Of a stretch of 50,266 nt of DNA, positions 1 through 7,817 are shown in pieces. A program made the position numbers and the translations under genes. Source of the stretch: Lachnospiraceae bacterium (lineage in GTDB: Bacteria > Bacillota > Clostridia > Lachnospirales > Lachnospiraceae); assembly GCA_015056915.1 (NCBI GenBank), contig SVFK01000016.1:1-50266 (forward strand). Reading direction: 5' to 3'. Numbering within the stretch: the stretch's first letter is position 1; each line of letters opens with the position of its first letter. The notes below the pieces were generated by a model, which searched no databases, was not told the DNA's origin, and saw nothing but the letters and a program-made list of their open reading frames with translations.

Positions 1-50
1 CTGTCTTTTTGTAGTTGAAAAAATACTCATTTTTTCAAATCTCACCATAG

Positions 51-83
51 AAAAAAAGCCAAGCGGATTCGCTTGGCTTTTTT
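51..83 (-). terminator. Rho-independent terminator
   Basis: A perfect GCCAAGCG/CGCTTGGC stem with a four-base loop, flanked by A7 on one side and T6 on the other, so it could work in both directions. On the minus strand it would end transcripts of the DUF4173 operon, whose last stop codon lies at about 156. Confidence 0.9.
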
Positions 84-92
84 CTGTTAAAT

Positions 93-127
93 TGGCATCC
101 ATGTCATCCTTAACTAAATGACATTGG
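93..127. repeat. Palindromic intergenic repeat, copy 1
   Basis: The core at 101-124 has 7-base arms (ATGTCAT/ATGACAT) around a 10-base centre. The reverse complement of the core plus three flanking bases is identical over 27 bp to the copy around 50066-50092. Here it lies between the DUF4173 stop codon and the terminator, in the 3' untranslated region. The function is unknown; it could be a dispersed palindromic element or the end of a small mobile element. Confidence 0.75.
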
Positions 128-155
128 CTATTTAGCCCCCCTTTTATTATAAATC

Positions 156-1853
156 CTATCCTTCCATCCGATTCTCAATATTGCGAAGCATCATATATCT
201 TGAAATATTAAAGGTGCGCCACGAGAATTTGTCCAAACGTACTCTGACGTTGTCCAGGTAGTGGTAACCAAAGCAGGAACGCTTCCAGCCTCTTGCATCT
301 GCTTCTGCGTTTTGATAGATTTCACTGGTTAAAACATCTGCATCTTTCATGACATTCATGTCATATCCAAGCTTATCCATATATGATAGCAATACCGGAG
401 CTGCATCCGCACTTAAGGTACTGAGATAGCTGTAATCCGTATAATACTCGCCCAGAAAGAAAGGACCGCTGAAGAAATCTTCACTATAGCTTTGCTCCTC
501 GACTATCGTGCGCTCTTCCGCCTCACTGATTGGTGCATTTGCCACGTTCACAGCAGCAATAATGTAGTCCGGATGACTGAAGGACAGTGCCAGATACAAT
601 ACAGTTATTACCACTACACTATAGCGGAACAACGGAAATTTCTCTTTGAAAATACTGATTACAACACCTACAAAAAGTAACAATAGCACTACCAAAGACC
701 ACAGCACAAAAATACGCAGAAAAGTCATGTAATAATAGCGAATGTAAATAATCATACGCATGCAACTGGATGCGATCATTACAAAGGTACATAATGACAT
801 TAGTGTCAGCATTGCCTTCAGTATCTTACTTTCTTTGAAATAGCTCATACATACAAGTACAATAATAAGATTCAAAATACTTACCGCCAGCAGCTGGAAA
901 AATCCCTCCCGTGCATACATGGCGTAGGTATATCCCTCCGGAAGCTGCATCTTTCCCAAAAACAGTCCAAAAATCTGTATACCACTGAACAACAAATAAA
1001 TCAAGGTCAACAATCCCGTAATCGTAATGGCAAGAATGGGCTCTCCCCTTTTGTTATCCTTCACATCCTCTTTTATCGTGCGCTTACAAAGAAATGCAGT
1101 CAACCCATAGGAAGCAAAAAATATACAAGCAATTCGAAAAACAATATTCCTGATATTGCCCGGCTTTATCAGGTCTATTAAATTATCGGTCATCTGACGG
1201 AACACTGCATCTGCCGCACTGAGTAATGCCGCTACAATCAAAAGCAGAGGCACAGCAATCACTACACCCAGGATTCCATACCAAAGCTTTTTGTTTGCCT
1301 TACCCTTTTCCTGATAATGCGCCTTTCCGTCTGTAAAGGGACGTCCTAATTCTCCCCAGACCATTATCAGCATTTCACAAATAGCACCTACATATTTTCC
1401 CAACTTCCACTGTGTAGTGTTATAAAACTGGTTCAACAGTAAGCTCATCATCAGCAAAAAAATTCCTGTTTTATTTAGATTAATGATTCGCCAGTCATCG
1501 GTGCAAAAGGTGGACACTGCAAGCAGCATCATGCTAATCATGTAAAATATACTGCCTTTTTTCAAGGTAATCTCTAGTTTTGACAACGTAAAGCATAAAA
1601 ACACGAGACTGGCGACCATGAAAAAAGGGAAGGTAATTCCCGATCCGTTCTGAAACATGCAAAAGGCATATAACGCTGCATAAGCTAATGTTGCCGGACC
1701 AAAAAAGCCATAGTTACTTTTCAGACTCTTAGTTTCCTTCGTATCTTCTTTCTTAGGAGCGATTACCACCTGCGGTGTCACTACCTGCTGTGGTGCCACT
1801 ACCTGCTGCATTGACAAATCCTCTGCAACGCTTGTTACTCTTACTTCACTCAT
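156..1853 (-). CDS. DUF4173/DUF4153-type multi-pass membrane protein
   Basis: A 565-residue polytopic membrane protein. The N-terminus is low-complexity and soluble (V/Q/P-rich, residues 1-45). About ten or more hydrophobic segments follow between residues 50 and 430, and a soluble C-terminal domain of about 130 residues ends the protein. This resembles the DUF4173/DUF4153 family, whose biochemical role is not known. The start codon overlaps the stop of the upstream HTH gene (ATGA), which implies translational coupling. It is the last gene of a DUF2975 / HTH / DUF4173 set, a combination common in Firmicutes. A sensory or envelope-stress role is inference. Confidence 0.8.
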   Translation of the reverse strand: MSEVRVTSVAEDLSMQQVVAPQQVVTPQVVIAPKKEDTKETKSLKSNYGFFGPATLAYAALYAFCMFQNGSGITFPFFMVASLVFLCFTLSKLEITLKKGSIFYMISMMLLAVSTFCTDDWRIINLNKTGIFLLMMSLLLNQFYNTTQWKLGKYVGAICEMLIMVWGELGRPFTDGKAHYQEKGKANKKLWYGILGVVIAVPLLLIVAALLSAADAVFRQMTDNLIDLIKPGNIRNIVFRIACIFFASYGLTAFLCKRTIKEDVKDNKRGEPILAITITGLLTLIYLLFSGIQIFGLFLGKMQLPEGYTYAMYAREGFFQLLAVSILNLIIVLVCMSYFKESKILKAMLTLMSLCTFVMIASSCMRMIIYIRYYYMTFLRIFVLWSLVVLLLLFVGVVISIFKEKFPLFRYSVVVITVLYLALSFSHPDYIIAAVNVANAPISEAEERTIVEEQSYSEDFFSGPFFLGEYYTDYSYLSTLSADAAPVLLSYMDKLGYDMNVMKDADVLTSEIYQNAEADARGWKRSCFGYHYLDNVRVRLDKFSWRTFNISRYMMLRNIENRMEG

Positions 1854-2083
1854 AATACTCCCTCACTTTCCTTCTCTTCATCGGGCACATACTCCAAAAT
1901 ATCCCCCGGCTGACAATCCAACGCCTTACAAATAGACTCTAATGTGGAAAAACGTACGGCCTTTGCCTTATTGTTTTTTAAAATAGACAGATTTGCCAGT
2001 GTAATATCCACCTCGCCTGCAAGCTCCGTCAGCCCTTTTTTTCTCTTTGCCATCATTACATCCAGATTTACAATGATTGCCAT
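1850..2083 (-). CDS. Small XRE-family (Cro/CI, YozG-like) HTH regulator
   Basis: A 77-residue protein that is almost entirely a helix-turn-helix domain. After a short N-terminal strand comes the pattern KKGLTELAGEVDITLANLSI, then RFSTLESICKALDCQPGDIL, typical of the compact YozG/HTH_26 type. The acidic tail is short. A good ribosome site (AGAGGT) precedes the ATG. Lying between two membrane-protein genes, it probably regulates this operon. The DNA target is unknown. Confidence 0.88.
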   Translation of the reverse strand: MAIIVNLDVMMAKRKKGLTELAGEVDITLANLSILKNNKAKAVRFSTLESICKALDCQPGDILEYVPDEEKESEGVL

Positions 2084-2186
2084 ACATACCTCTTTCTGTT
2101 TATAAACTATATCCTAAATGCTATTTCTTAAGATTACTTGTTGACTTTCTTAGGTTTTTCTAATGAAATTTCTTAAATCATCTTTT

Positions 2187-2660
2187 TTAAATCGTAAGAT
2201 CATTTTCTTCCTTATATCGCACTGCTTCTTCAAACACCATAGCCAATACCTTACTGAACAATCCGGCAATCACGAATACAAGAATTACCACAGCCATGGC
2301 TATTGTTACATAAACTATACTTCTTACCACAGACACCAGTGCTATGAAAAAACTCCAATTTCCCATCTTGCGCAGACTTATTACATTCTCTGTTACAAAG
2401 CAGTCCTCTGTAAGCACTGTCTTAAAAATTTTCCGCAATTCTCGAATCAGCAAAACTGCTGAAATACCCAACACAAAGTAAATAATCACTGACTCCTCAT
2501 AATTTTCTACAATCCAAGGCAAATATTGACCAATCAGCTTTAAGCTAAAGGGCAAAGTAATCGTTATCACAATTCCGCTGTAAAACATAAAGTCCAGTAA
2601 AAGCTTTGTCCACTTTGCAAGAGCAAGCTTGCGTTCTCTGAGATTTTTCTTTTCTGTCAT
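2187..2660 (-). CDS. DUF2975 family membrane protein
   Basis: A 157-residue protein with four predicted membrane segments (about 22-45, 55-75, 100-122, 125-145) and a short charged N-terminus. Segment spacing and the central loop with TEDCFVTENV fit DUF2975 proteins, which usually sit next to a small XRE regulator, as here. It is the first gene of the module. The ribosome site is weak (GGGAAAG). The molecular function is unknown; it may modulate the neighbouring regulator. Confidence 0.83.
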   Translation of the reverse strand: MTEKKNLRERKLALAKWTKLLLDFMFYSGIVITITLPFSLKLIGQYLPWIVENYEESVIIYFVLGISAVLLIRELRKIFKTVLTEDCFVTENVISLRKMGNWSFFIALVSVVRSIVYVTIAMAVVILVFVIAGLFSKVLAMVFEEAVRYKEENDLTI

Positions 2661-2794
2661 ACTTTCTTTCCCTTTCTGTAAATAATTACTTTCATTTCCA
2701 TATTTATACTTTCTCTATGGGGTAATATATCATTAGTCAAATTGAATGTCAATATATTTTTATTGAATTTCAATAAATCTTTGTTGAGTTACAC

Positions 2795-2844
2795 AAAAAG
2801 AGCCAATCCTCACGATTACAATTCCGTAATCGGAGAATTGGCTC
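2795..2844 (-). terminator. Terminator of cheY
   Basis: Long stem GAGCCAAT...ATTGGCTC with further inner pairing (GATTAC/GTAATC), followed on the minus strand by T5. It lies 44 bp past the cheY stop codon. Confidence 0.85.
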
Positions 2845-2887
2845 CCAAAAATCACTATATAAACATTTTATGCTTATAAAATCCTAT

Positions 2888-3250
2888 TTAACCGATAACC
2901 TTCTTAACTGCTTCGATTACACGCTCTGCCTGGAAAGGCTTTACAATAAAGTCCTTGGCTCCTGACTGAATCGCTTCGATAACCATTGCCTGCTGTCCCA
3001 TTGCGGAACACATAATAACCTTTGCCCCTGCATCATTTGCCTTTATGGTCTTTAAAGCTTGAAGTCCATCCATTTCCGGCATGGTAATATCCATCAAAAC
3101 AAGATCCGGGCTCAATTCTTTATATTTTGCGACTGCTACCTGTCCATTCTCGGCCTCGCCGGCTACATTGTAGCCATTCTTGGTAAGAATATCCTTAATC
3201 ATCATTCTCATAAAAGCCGCATCATCCACAATCATAATGTTTTTTGCCAT
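2888..3250 (-). CDS. cheY: Chemotaxis response regulator CheY
   Basis: A 120-residue single-domain receiver without an output domain. It shows the acidic pair in IMIVDDAAFMR, the phospho-acceptor Asp in LVLMDITMPEMDG (about residue 54), the switch region CSAMGQQ and the conserved Lys in IVKPFQ. These match the CheY class that binds the flagellar motor switch. The start was placed at MAKNIM because AGGAGA lies correctly upstream; a longer in-frame extension has no such site. It is monocistronic with its own terminator and has no chemotaxis or flagellar neighbours here. It suggests a motile cell. Confidence 0.92.
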   Translation of the reverse strand: MAKNIMIVDDAAFMRMMIKDILTKNGYNVAGEAENGQVAVAKYKELSPDLVLMDITMPEMDGLQALKTIKANDAGAKVIMCSAMGQQAMVIEAIQSGAKDFIVKPFQAERVIEAVKKVIG

Positions 3251-3442
3251 AACATTTCTCCTTACTTTCGTTTTTTCGTAAAACCCAACCATTTTCTTTA
3301 CAAAAAAGAACAAAACCTTACTATATTTTTACCACAATTTTCGAAAAATAGCAATAATGTACTATAAAAATTACGCAAAATCTTATATTATTTGCAATTT
3401 AATCGCGTTCTCCCTGTAAAATTCGCTTCTACATCACCGTCA

Positions 3443-4222
3443 CTAGTGCGACATACGGTACAATTTCAAAGAATTCTCCCATACAATACGCCGTACCTCT
3501 TCCTCCGGCATTTTCTTAATATCTGCCAAGGCAGGCACAACATAAGAAAGATTTAAGGAGCTGTTACGCTTACCGCGATTGGGCTCCGGTGACAAATAGG
3601 GACTGTCCGTTTCCAGCACAAGCTTGTCCATGGGGGTGTATTCCACTGCCTCCTTCAATTTCTTTGCATTTTTGAAGGTCAACACGCCGCCAATGCCAAA
3701 ATAGAAGCCCATGTCAAGAAATGTCTTTGCCGTCTCTTTAGAATATGAATAACAGTGAACTACGCCTCCAATTTCCTCCGCATGCTCTGCAAGCATAATG
3801 TCCGCCGTGTCCTTTGCGGCATCACGAGAATGTATCACTACAGGAAGCTGAAGCTCTCTCGCCAACCATAGCTGCTGTACAAACCATTTCTTTTGAATCT
3901 CACGCTCCGGCTCATCCCAGTAATAATCTAAACCGATTTCACCTACTGCTACACACTTCTCATGACCGCACCACTCTCTCAGCTGCTCGAAATTTTCTTC
4001 ATTCAACTCTGCTGTTTCACTGGGATGTACCCCTATGGCTCCGTAGATATACTCATATTGGTTCATGAGTGTAATGGTTTTACGACAAGAGGCAAGACTT
4101 GCTCCGATATTTACAACTCTTGCAATTCCCTGTTCGGGAAGGCTCTTCAGCAATATTTCCCTATCCTCATCGAAGGCCTCATCATCATAATGCGCATGTG
4201 TATCAAAAATGGGTGTCATAGT
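3443..4222 (-). CDS. tatD: TatD family metal-dependent hydrolase (DNase)
   Basis: About 259 residues with TatD hallmarks: metal-binding DTHAHYDD at the N-terminus, GVHPSE, GEIGLDYYWD, the VIHSRDA His, a VHCYSYS His and ETDSPYLSPEPNRGKRN near the C-terminus. Family members are Mg-dependent 3'-5' exonucleases or related hydrolases involved in DNA repair or turnover. The start is uncertain: ATG at 4222 gives the usual family N-terminus, while ATG at 4231 or TTG at 4240 lies nearer an AAGGGA sequence. Confidence 0.92.
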   Translation of the reverse strand, partial: TMTPIFDTHAHYDDEAFDEDREILLKSLPEQGIARVVNIGASLASCRKTITLMNQYEYIYGAIGVHPSETAELNEENFEQLREWCGHEKCVAVGEIGLDYYWDEPEREIQKKWFVQQLWLARELQLPVVIHSRDAAKDTADIMLAEHAEEIGGVVHCYSYSKETAKTFLDMGFYFGIGGVLTFKNAKKLKEAVEYTPMDKLVLETDSPYLSPEPNRGKRNSSLNLSYVVPALADIKKMPEEEVRRIVWENSLKLYRMSH

Positions 4223-4398
4223 TAGTCTCATATAATCCAATTATCCCTTATAGTGGGATTAGATTTATTTTTCCTTTCTTTTTATTTTGGTCATATTAAG
4301 GAAATCATTTATTCCTGAATAATACTTAAAACACTGTAAAATTGTTCCTATACGTGTACAGCTTTTACTAGTGCAAAGGGGCTCACACCATGTGCTAA

Positions 4399-4659
4399 GT
4401 TGGATTTGATTCTCTCAAAACTCTTCTTTCTTCCCTTGCTTGCCTTAAACAAGTAAGAATAGGATTTGAAGCAACCGATCACTACACATCCAATCTAAAG
4501 CGATTCCTTGAAAATGCAGACTACAGCTTTATGGAATCCAATCCCGCTTTAATCAGCAAGTTTATTCATGCTCAGACTTTAAGATGTACCAAAAACGATG
4601 CTTTAGATTCCCACTCTAGTGCTCGCTTTTTAATGCCGGTAGACTGCAAACCCTATCAA
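4399..4659 (+). pseudogene. IS110-family transposase remnant
   Basis: An open stretch of about 87 codons without an evident start reads like the N-terminal DEDD region of IS110-family transposases: IGFEATDHYTSNLKRFLENA, then NPALISKFIHAQTLR, a TKNDALD block and the RFLMPVDCKPY end. No ribosome site or complete N-terminus is present. Homology stops at about 4659; the frame continues to 4746 with unrelated residues and the C-terminal catalytic half is missing. It is a relic left next to the restriction-modification genes and suggests past transposition here. The rest of 4241-4757 shows nothing else recognisable. Confidence 0.82.
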
Positions 4660-4757
4660 TACATCATATTATGTAGTTGTAACTACCCTTTTCTTTGTCG
4701 ATATATATTGCCTTTTCAGAAAATGCTTTATAAGACTTCACTATAGTACAAACAGAC

Positions 4758-5795
4758 TCATTTTCCAAGCATCTTAGCATACATCCCCAGGCGACACCTT
4801 TGTGCCATCTCTGGGTCATTCTCCCAAGGTTCTATCTGCGTATGTACAGATGATGGCAAGGAAATAAGATTTACATCGAACTTCAACGATGGTTCAATCC
4901 TAGAACTCGCACTATGTATTCGCATGGAAATCTGCCATCCTTCATCACACACTACTTCAATTGTATTATCAGAACCCGGTTTAAAACCAATATGATAAAA
5001 TTGTGTTGGCATCTTTAATACAGGGACTTTGGCAATAGACTTTACATTTCCCGATTGCTGATTTAAAGTACCTGAAATATTAATTGCTTCCACTCGAGTA
5101 GTCTTGTTTCTATCATCAGTAATCACCTTATAGAAATCATAACGTCCTAATAAATATCGAATCATCTTCTCCGGAATATTTTCATTTTCAGAATTAATCC
5201 TCGATAATTCTTCCATAAATGCTTCCAAAACAGGAATATAATACTTTTCCGCTTTGCCTTTTACATCATTCCATAGTGCTGGATTACCCCCTGCCTTACT
5301 CTTATCCCTAATCTCTCTAAGCTCAGTAAACAGTGGTACTACTTTATCAAAATATTGCTTTGAGCATGGTACACCAAGCCATTCTTGTCCGAAATCAATT
5401 GTATCTGATAATCTGCTATGTTTTACCGCATGATGATTATGCTTACAAGACAACCCGATTTCCCAATCGTTTTGTTTTCGGATACACAAAACATCTCTAA
5501 CGTCACCTCTAATTCCTTCTGCATCTGCCTGCAAAGAAAGAAATAAGGGTTCATTTCCTTTCGATTCTGCCAACTGAGGTTCCAATCTCCTAATTATCCG
5601 CACTGCCGCTCTTGCCGCCGCATCAAGTAATGGTTTCATGTCCTCGGAAATTGCATCATATAGATTTTGGGCCGTTTCCATTTGCGGAGATGGTTCAATT
5701 ATAATCTCCTGTCCATTATTCAACTGTTCATGTAAGGCTATGACACACGCATATTCAAAAGCTTTGCCATTTGATGTTTGTATTCCTGTACCCAT
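4758..5795 (-). CDS. HaeIII-family type II restriction endonuclease
   Basis: A 345-residue protein matching the HaeIII restriction-enzyme family: N-terminal TGIQTSNGKAFEYACVIAL, then RGDVRDVLCIRKQNDWEIGL followed by SCKHNHHAVKHSRLS (about residues 98-130), a likely metal-binding nuclease core with acidic residues followed by Lys. By family it should cut GGCC; that specificity is inferred from the partner methyltransferase and family membership. The gene starts 3 bp after the methyltransferase stop codon, so methylase is made first. An AAGGGGAG ribosome site lies in the end of that gene. No truncation is visible. Confidence 0.88.
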   Translation of the reverse strand: MGTGIQTSNGKAFEYACVIALHEQLNNGQEIIIEPSPQMETAQNLYDAISEDMKPLLDAAARAAVRIIRRLEPQLAESKGNEPLFLSLQADAEGIRGDVRDVLCIRKQNDWEIGLSCKHNHHAVKHSRLSDTIDFGQEWLGVPCSKQYFDKVVPLFTELREIRDKSKAGGNPALWNDVKGKAEKYYIPVLEAFMEELSRINSENENIPEKMIRYLLGRYDFYKVITDDRNKTTRVEAINISGTLNQQSGNVKSIAKVPVLKMPTQFYHIGFKPGSDNTIEVVCDEGWQISMRIHSASSRIEPSLKFDVNLISLPSSVHTQIEPWENDPEMAQRCRLGMYAKMLGK

Positions 5796-5798
5796 TTA

Positions 5799-6737
5799 CT
5801 ACTCCCCTTTTTCCAACAAAATCTCACGCAATTGTATCGCAACACACTCAGCCAATTTTACTGGTACTGCATTTCCTATTTGTTTATATTTACTTGTGAG
5901 GTCACCACTAAATTCAATTTCTTTTGGAAACGTCTGAATTGCTGCAGCTTCTCGCCAGCTTAACCTCCTTGTAATACCATTTTCTCCAAACTTCCACACA
6001 TCCTTGTCTACTTTTTCCATATCAGGAGACCCTGGATATAATGTTACTTGTTTCGCCATTGCAGGTATTGTATAAGACACCTGATTCCAGTCTCTCTTTC
6101 GATTACGTGACATATAACGCGAAGAATATGGTGCATTGCAGACTTCATCCGTTGTCGCCTCAGGTAATCCTTCTAATGCCTTTCTTAAACACATTGGCTC
6201 TACATTAGGCACAATCAATTCAAAGTTACTAATGCCTAAATCTTTTCTAAATCCACAAATTATAACTCTCTCCCTATCTTGAGGCACCCCGAAGTCTTTT
6301 GCATTCACTAACTTATAAAAAACATTGTAACCACACGAAGAAAACTCATCAATTATTGCCTCAATAACCTGTCCGTTTCCCATAGTTAAGAGACCTTTCA
6401 CATTTTCTCCCACGAAAATTTTTGGTTTCTTGGCTGCTACAATTCTCACATAATGCTTGTATAATGCATTCCTAGAATCATCAATTTTTCTAGGACCACT
6501 TAAACTAAATCCTTGGCAAGGGAAGCCTCCAAGGATAACATCAGAATCCGGAATAGTTTCAATATCCACTTTTGAAATATCACCGCACACTACTTCCGTA
6601 TTACTCCAATTCTGATGAGTTTTACAAGCATCTGCATCAAAATCATTTGCCCATAAGGTGCGAAATCCAGCCTTTTCAAATCCCAAATCAAGACCACCTG
6701 CACCGCAGAACAAACTTACTGCTGTAAATTCTCTCAT
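5799..6737 (-). CDS. DNA (cytosine-5) methyltransferase, M.HaeIII-like
   Basis: A 312-residue C5-cytosine methyltransferase with all main motifs in order: SAM-binding SLFCGAGGLDLGF (residues 8-20), catalytic GGFPCQGFS (Cys74), ENV (111-113), the QDRERV block and C-terminal QIGNAVPVKLAE. The target-recognition region contains MSRNRKRDWNQ, resembling the corresponding block of M.HaeIII, so GGCC is the expected target. It protects host DNA from the nuclease encoded just downstream. The ribosome site is AGGGAG. IS and tRNA neighbours suggest horizontal acquisition. Confidence 0.93.
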   Translation of the reverse strand: MREFTAVSLFCGAGGLDLGFEKAGFRTLWANDFDADACKTHQNWSNTEVVCGDISKVDIETIPDSDVILGGFPCQGFSLSGPRKIDDSRNALYKHYVRIVAAKKPKIFVGENVKGLLTMGNGQVIEAIIDEFSSCGYNVFYKLVNAKDFGVPQDRERVIICGFRKDLGISNFELIVPNVEPMCLRKALEGLPEATTDEVCNAPYSSRYMSRNRKRDWNQVSYTIPAMAKQVTLYPGSPDMEKVDKDVWKFGENGITRRLSWREAAAIQTFPKEIEFSGDLTSKYKQIGNAVPVKLAECVAIQLREILLEKGE

Positions 6738-6953
6738 CTCAATTCTCCCTTACGGTTTTTTCTTATGATATCATTCATTGTGTCCGATAAACATCCCATT
6801 AAATATTTAGCGTACACATTGATTATATCACACGCACGTCAATGTGACTATTATTAAACTATTTTTCTTAGACACTTTTCATACTAACATCTGGTGTAAT
6901 CATTCTGCTTTTCCGATCGCTACTCGTCCGCCGTGCCACAAATTTTCGCCGTG

Positions 6954-6990
6954 CGCGACATACTCGCAAGCAAGCTTGCTCGTTGTCGCG
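6954..6990. repeat. Hairpin in the GC-rich region
   Basis: Outer arms CGCGACA/TGTCGCG and inner arms GCAAGC/GCTTGC form a nested inverted repeat. No T-tract follows, so it is not an ordinary terminator. Confidence 0.6.
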
Positions 6991-7003
6991 GGCTTCGCCC
7001 TAT

Positions 7004-7067
7004 TGTCCACTGTCTAAAGGTGCCCTTACGTATGCAAGCATCCGACGTGCACCTTAGACAGTGGACA
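7004..7067. repeat. Long inverted repeat next to tRNA-Lys
   Basis: Arms at 7004-7023 and 7049-7067 pair over 19 bp with one bulged A (TGTCCACTGTCTAA... against its complement), with a 25-base loop. It has no T-tract. It may be a palindromic mobile-element relic or a structured tRNA trailer. Confidence 0.7.
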
Positions 7068-7141
7068 GCACGGCTCATGCCAACGCGCAAAAAAAGTACC
7101 GACCCCAAGGCTCCTATGTCCTCAAAATCAGTACTCCTAAG

Positions 7142-7214
7142 TGGACCGCCAGGGGCTCGAACCCTGGACACCCTGATTAAGAGTCAGGTGCTCTACCAAC
7201 TGAGCTAGCGGTCC
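7142..7214 (-). tRNA. tRNA-Lys (anticodon CTT)
   Basis: A 73-nt cloverleaf on the minus strand: acceptor GGACCGC/GCGGTCC, D-arm with AGCTCAGTTGGTAGAGC, anticodon stem CCTGA/TCAGG with loop CTCTTAA (anticodon CTT), T-arm around GGTTCGAG. CCA is not encoded; the discriminator is A. Confidence 0.96.
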
Positions 7215-7246
7215 ATTTGCTTTGTTTAATTCACAACGCAAGTGTT

Positions 7247-7275
7247 ATATTATCATATGATTTAGAATAATGCAA
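7247..7275 (-). promoter_or_regulatory. Promoter of tRNA-Lys
   Basis: Minus-strand -35 TTGCAT (7270-7275) and -10 TAATAT (7247-7252) separated by 17 bp, about 33 bp upstream of the mature tRNA 5' end. Confidence 0.65.
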
Positions 7276-7305
7276 CCCTTTTTTTAAAAAAATTTGATAA
7301 TTTTT

Positions 7306-7746
7306 TCATTGCAATTTTTCTTCGTTACACCGCTTACAGTAGCCGTATATTTCCAATTTGTGACCTGTTACAACAAAACCATCCTGTTGAAGAGTATGCT
7401 CTCCTTCTTCCTCCTCCGAATGTATGTGCTCAAAGGGACATGCATGAAGAGGAAACCTCTTGTGGCAGCTTACACACATTGCATAATGGGTATGATCGCC
7501 CCTATTTAATTCATAAATGGCAGTCTCCTCTCCCAACCAACTGGTTTTGTTGACGATTCCTTTTTCTTCAAAGGCAGTGAGGATACGGTAAATTGTAGAC
7601 ACGGCATATGTACCGGTATCATCTGTTTTATTAATCAGATTATAAATCTGGACTGCACTGAGCGGTTCTGTTGCCTGCAACAGAACCGCGTACACGTCCT
7701 TTCTTTGTTTTGTCCATTTAATTCCCTGTGGATAATTGACTTCCAT
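7306..7746 (-). CDS. Fur-family metal-responsive repressor (Zur-like)
   Basis: A 146-residue Fur-superfamily protein: winged helix over residues 10-75 (WTKQRKDVYAVLLQ, then STIYRILTAFEEKGIV), followed by a dimerisation/metal domain with the HTHYAMCVSCHKRF Cys pair and a second CKRC pair near the C-terminus, which together would make a structural zinc site. The acidic HSEEEEGEH insert is unusual. It is transcribed after the His-rich permease gene, 71 bp downstream on the same strand, suggesting it controls that gene. The two Cys pairs favour Zur over Fur, but the metal is not proven. Confidence 0.85.
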   Translation of the reverse strand: MEVNYPQGIKWTKQRKDVYAVLLQATEPLSAVQIYNLINKTDDTGTYAVSTIYRILTAFEEKGIVNKTSWLGEETAIYELNRGDHTHYAMCVSCHKRFPLHACPFEHIHSEEEEGEHTLQQDGFVVTGHKLEIYGYCKRCNEEKLQ

Positions 7747-7817
7747 ATCTATTCTCCGGTAATGTCCTTTTTACAGATTTTCTAAACACAGAGTGTTACT
7801 TGTAGCATTCGCTTGAG

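Larger units (their letters stand above)
6738..7141. other. Gene-free region between methyltransferase and tRNA-Lys
   Basis: About 400 bp with no supported gene. The half next to the methyltransferase is AT-rich and probably carries its promoter. The half next to the tRNA (from about 6910) is markedly more GC-rich than the neighbourhood and holds two strong hairpins. Open frames in it are short and overlap on both strands, so they were not called. Confidence 0.6.

Noticed and set aside
492..680. Plus-strand frame opposite the DUF4173 gene
   Set aside because: Antisense shadow of a long membrane-protein gene, without ribosome site or known domain.
4241..4757. Functional IS110 insertion sequence
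   Set aside because: Only the N-terminal part of the transposase reads through; there is no start, no C-terminal catalytic region and no element ends.
6920..7208. Overlapping frames on both strands before and across tRNA-Lys
   Set aside because: They mirror each other over hairpins and the tRNA, lack ribosome sites and have no recognisable domain.
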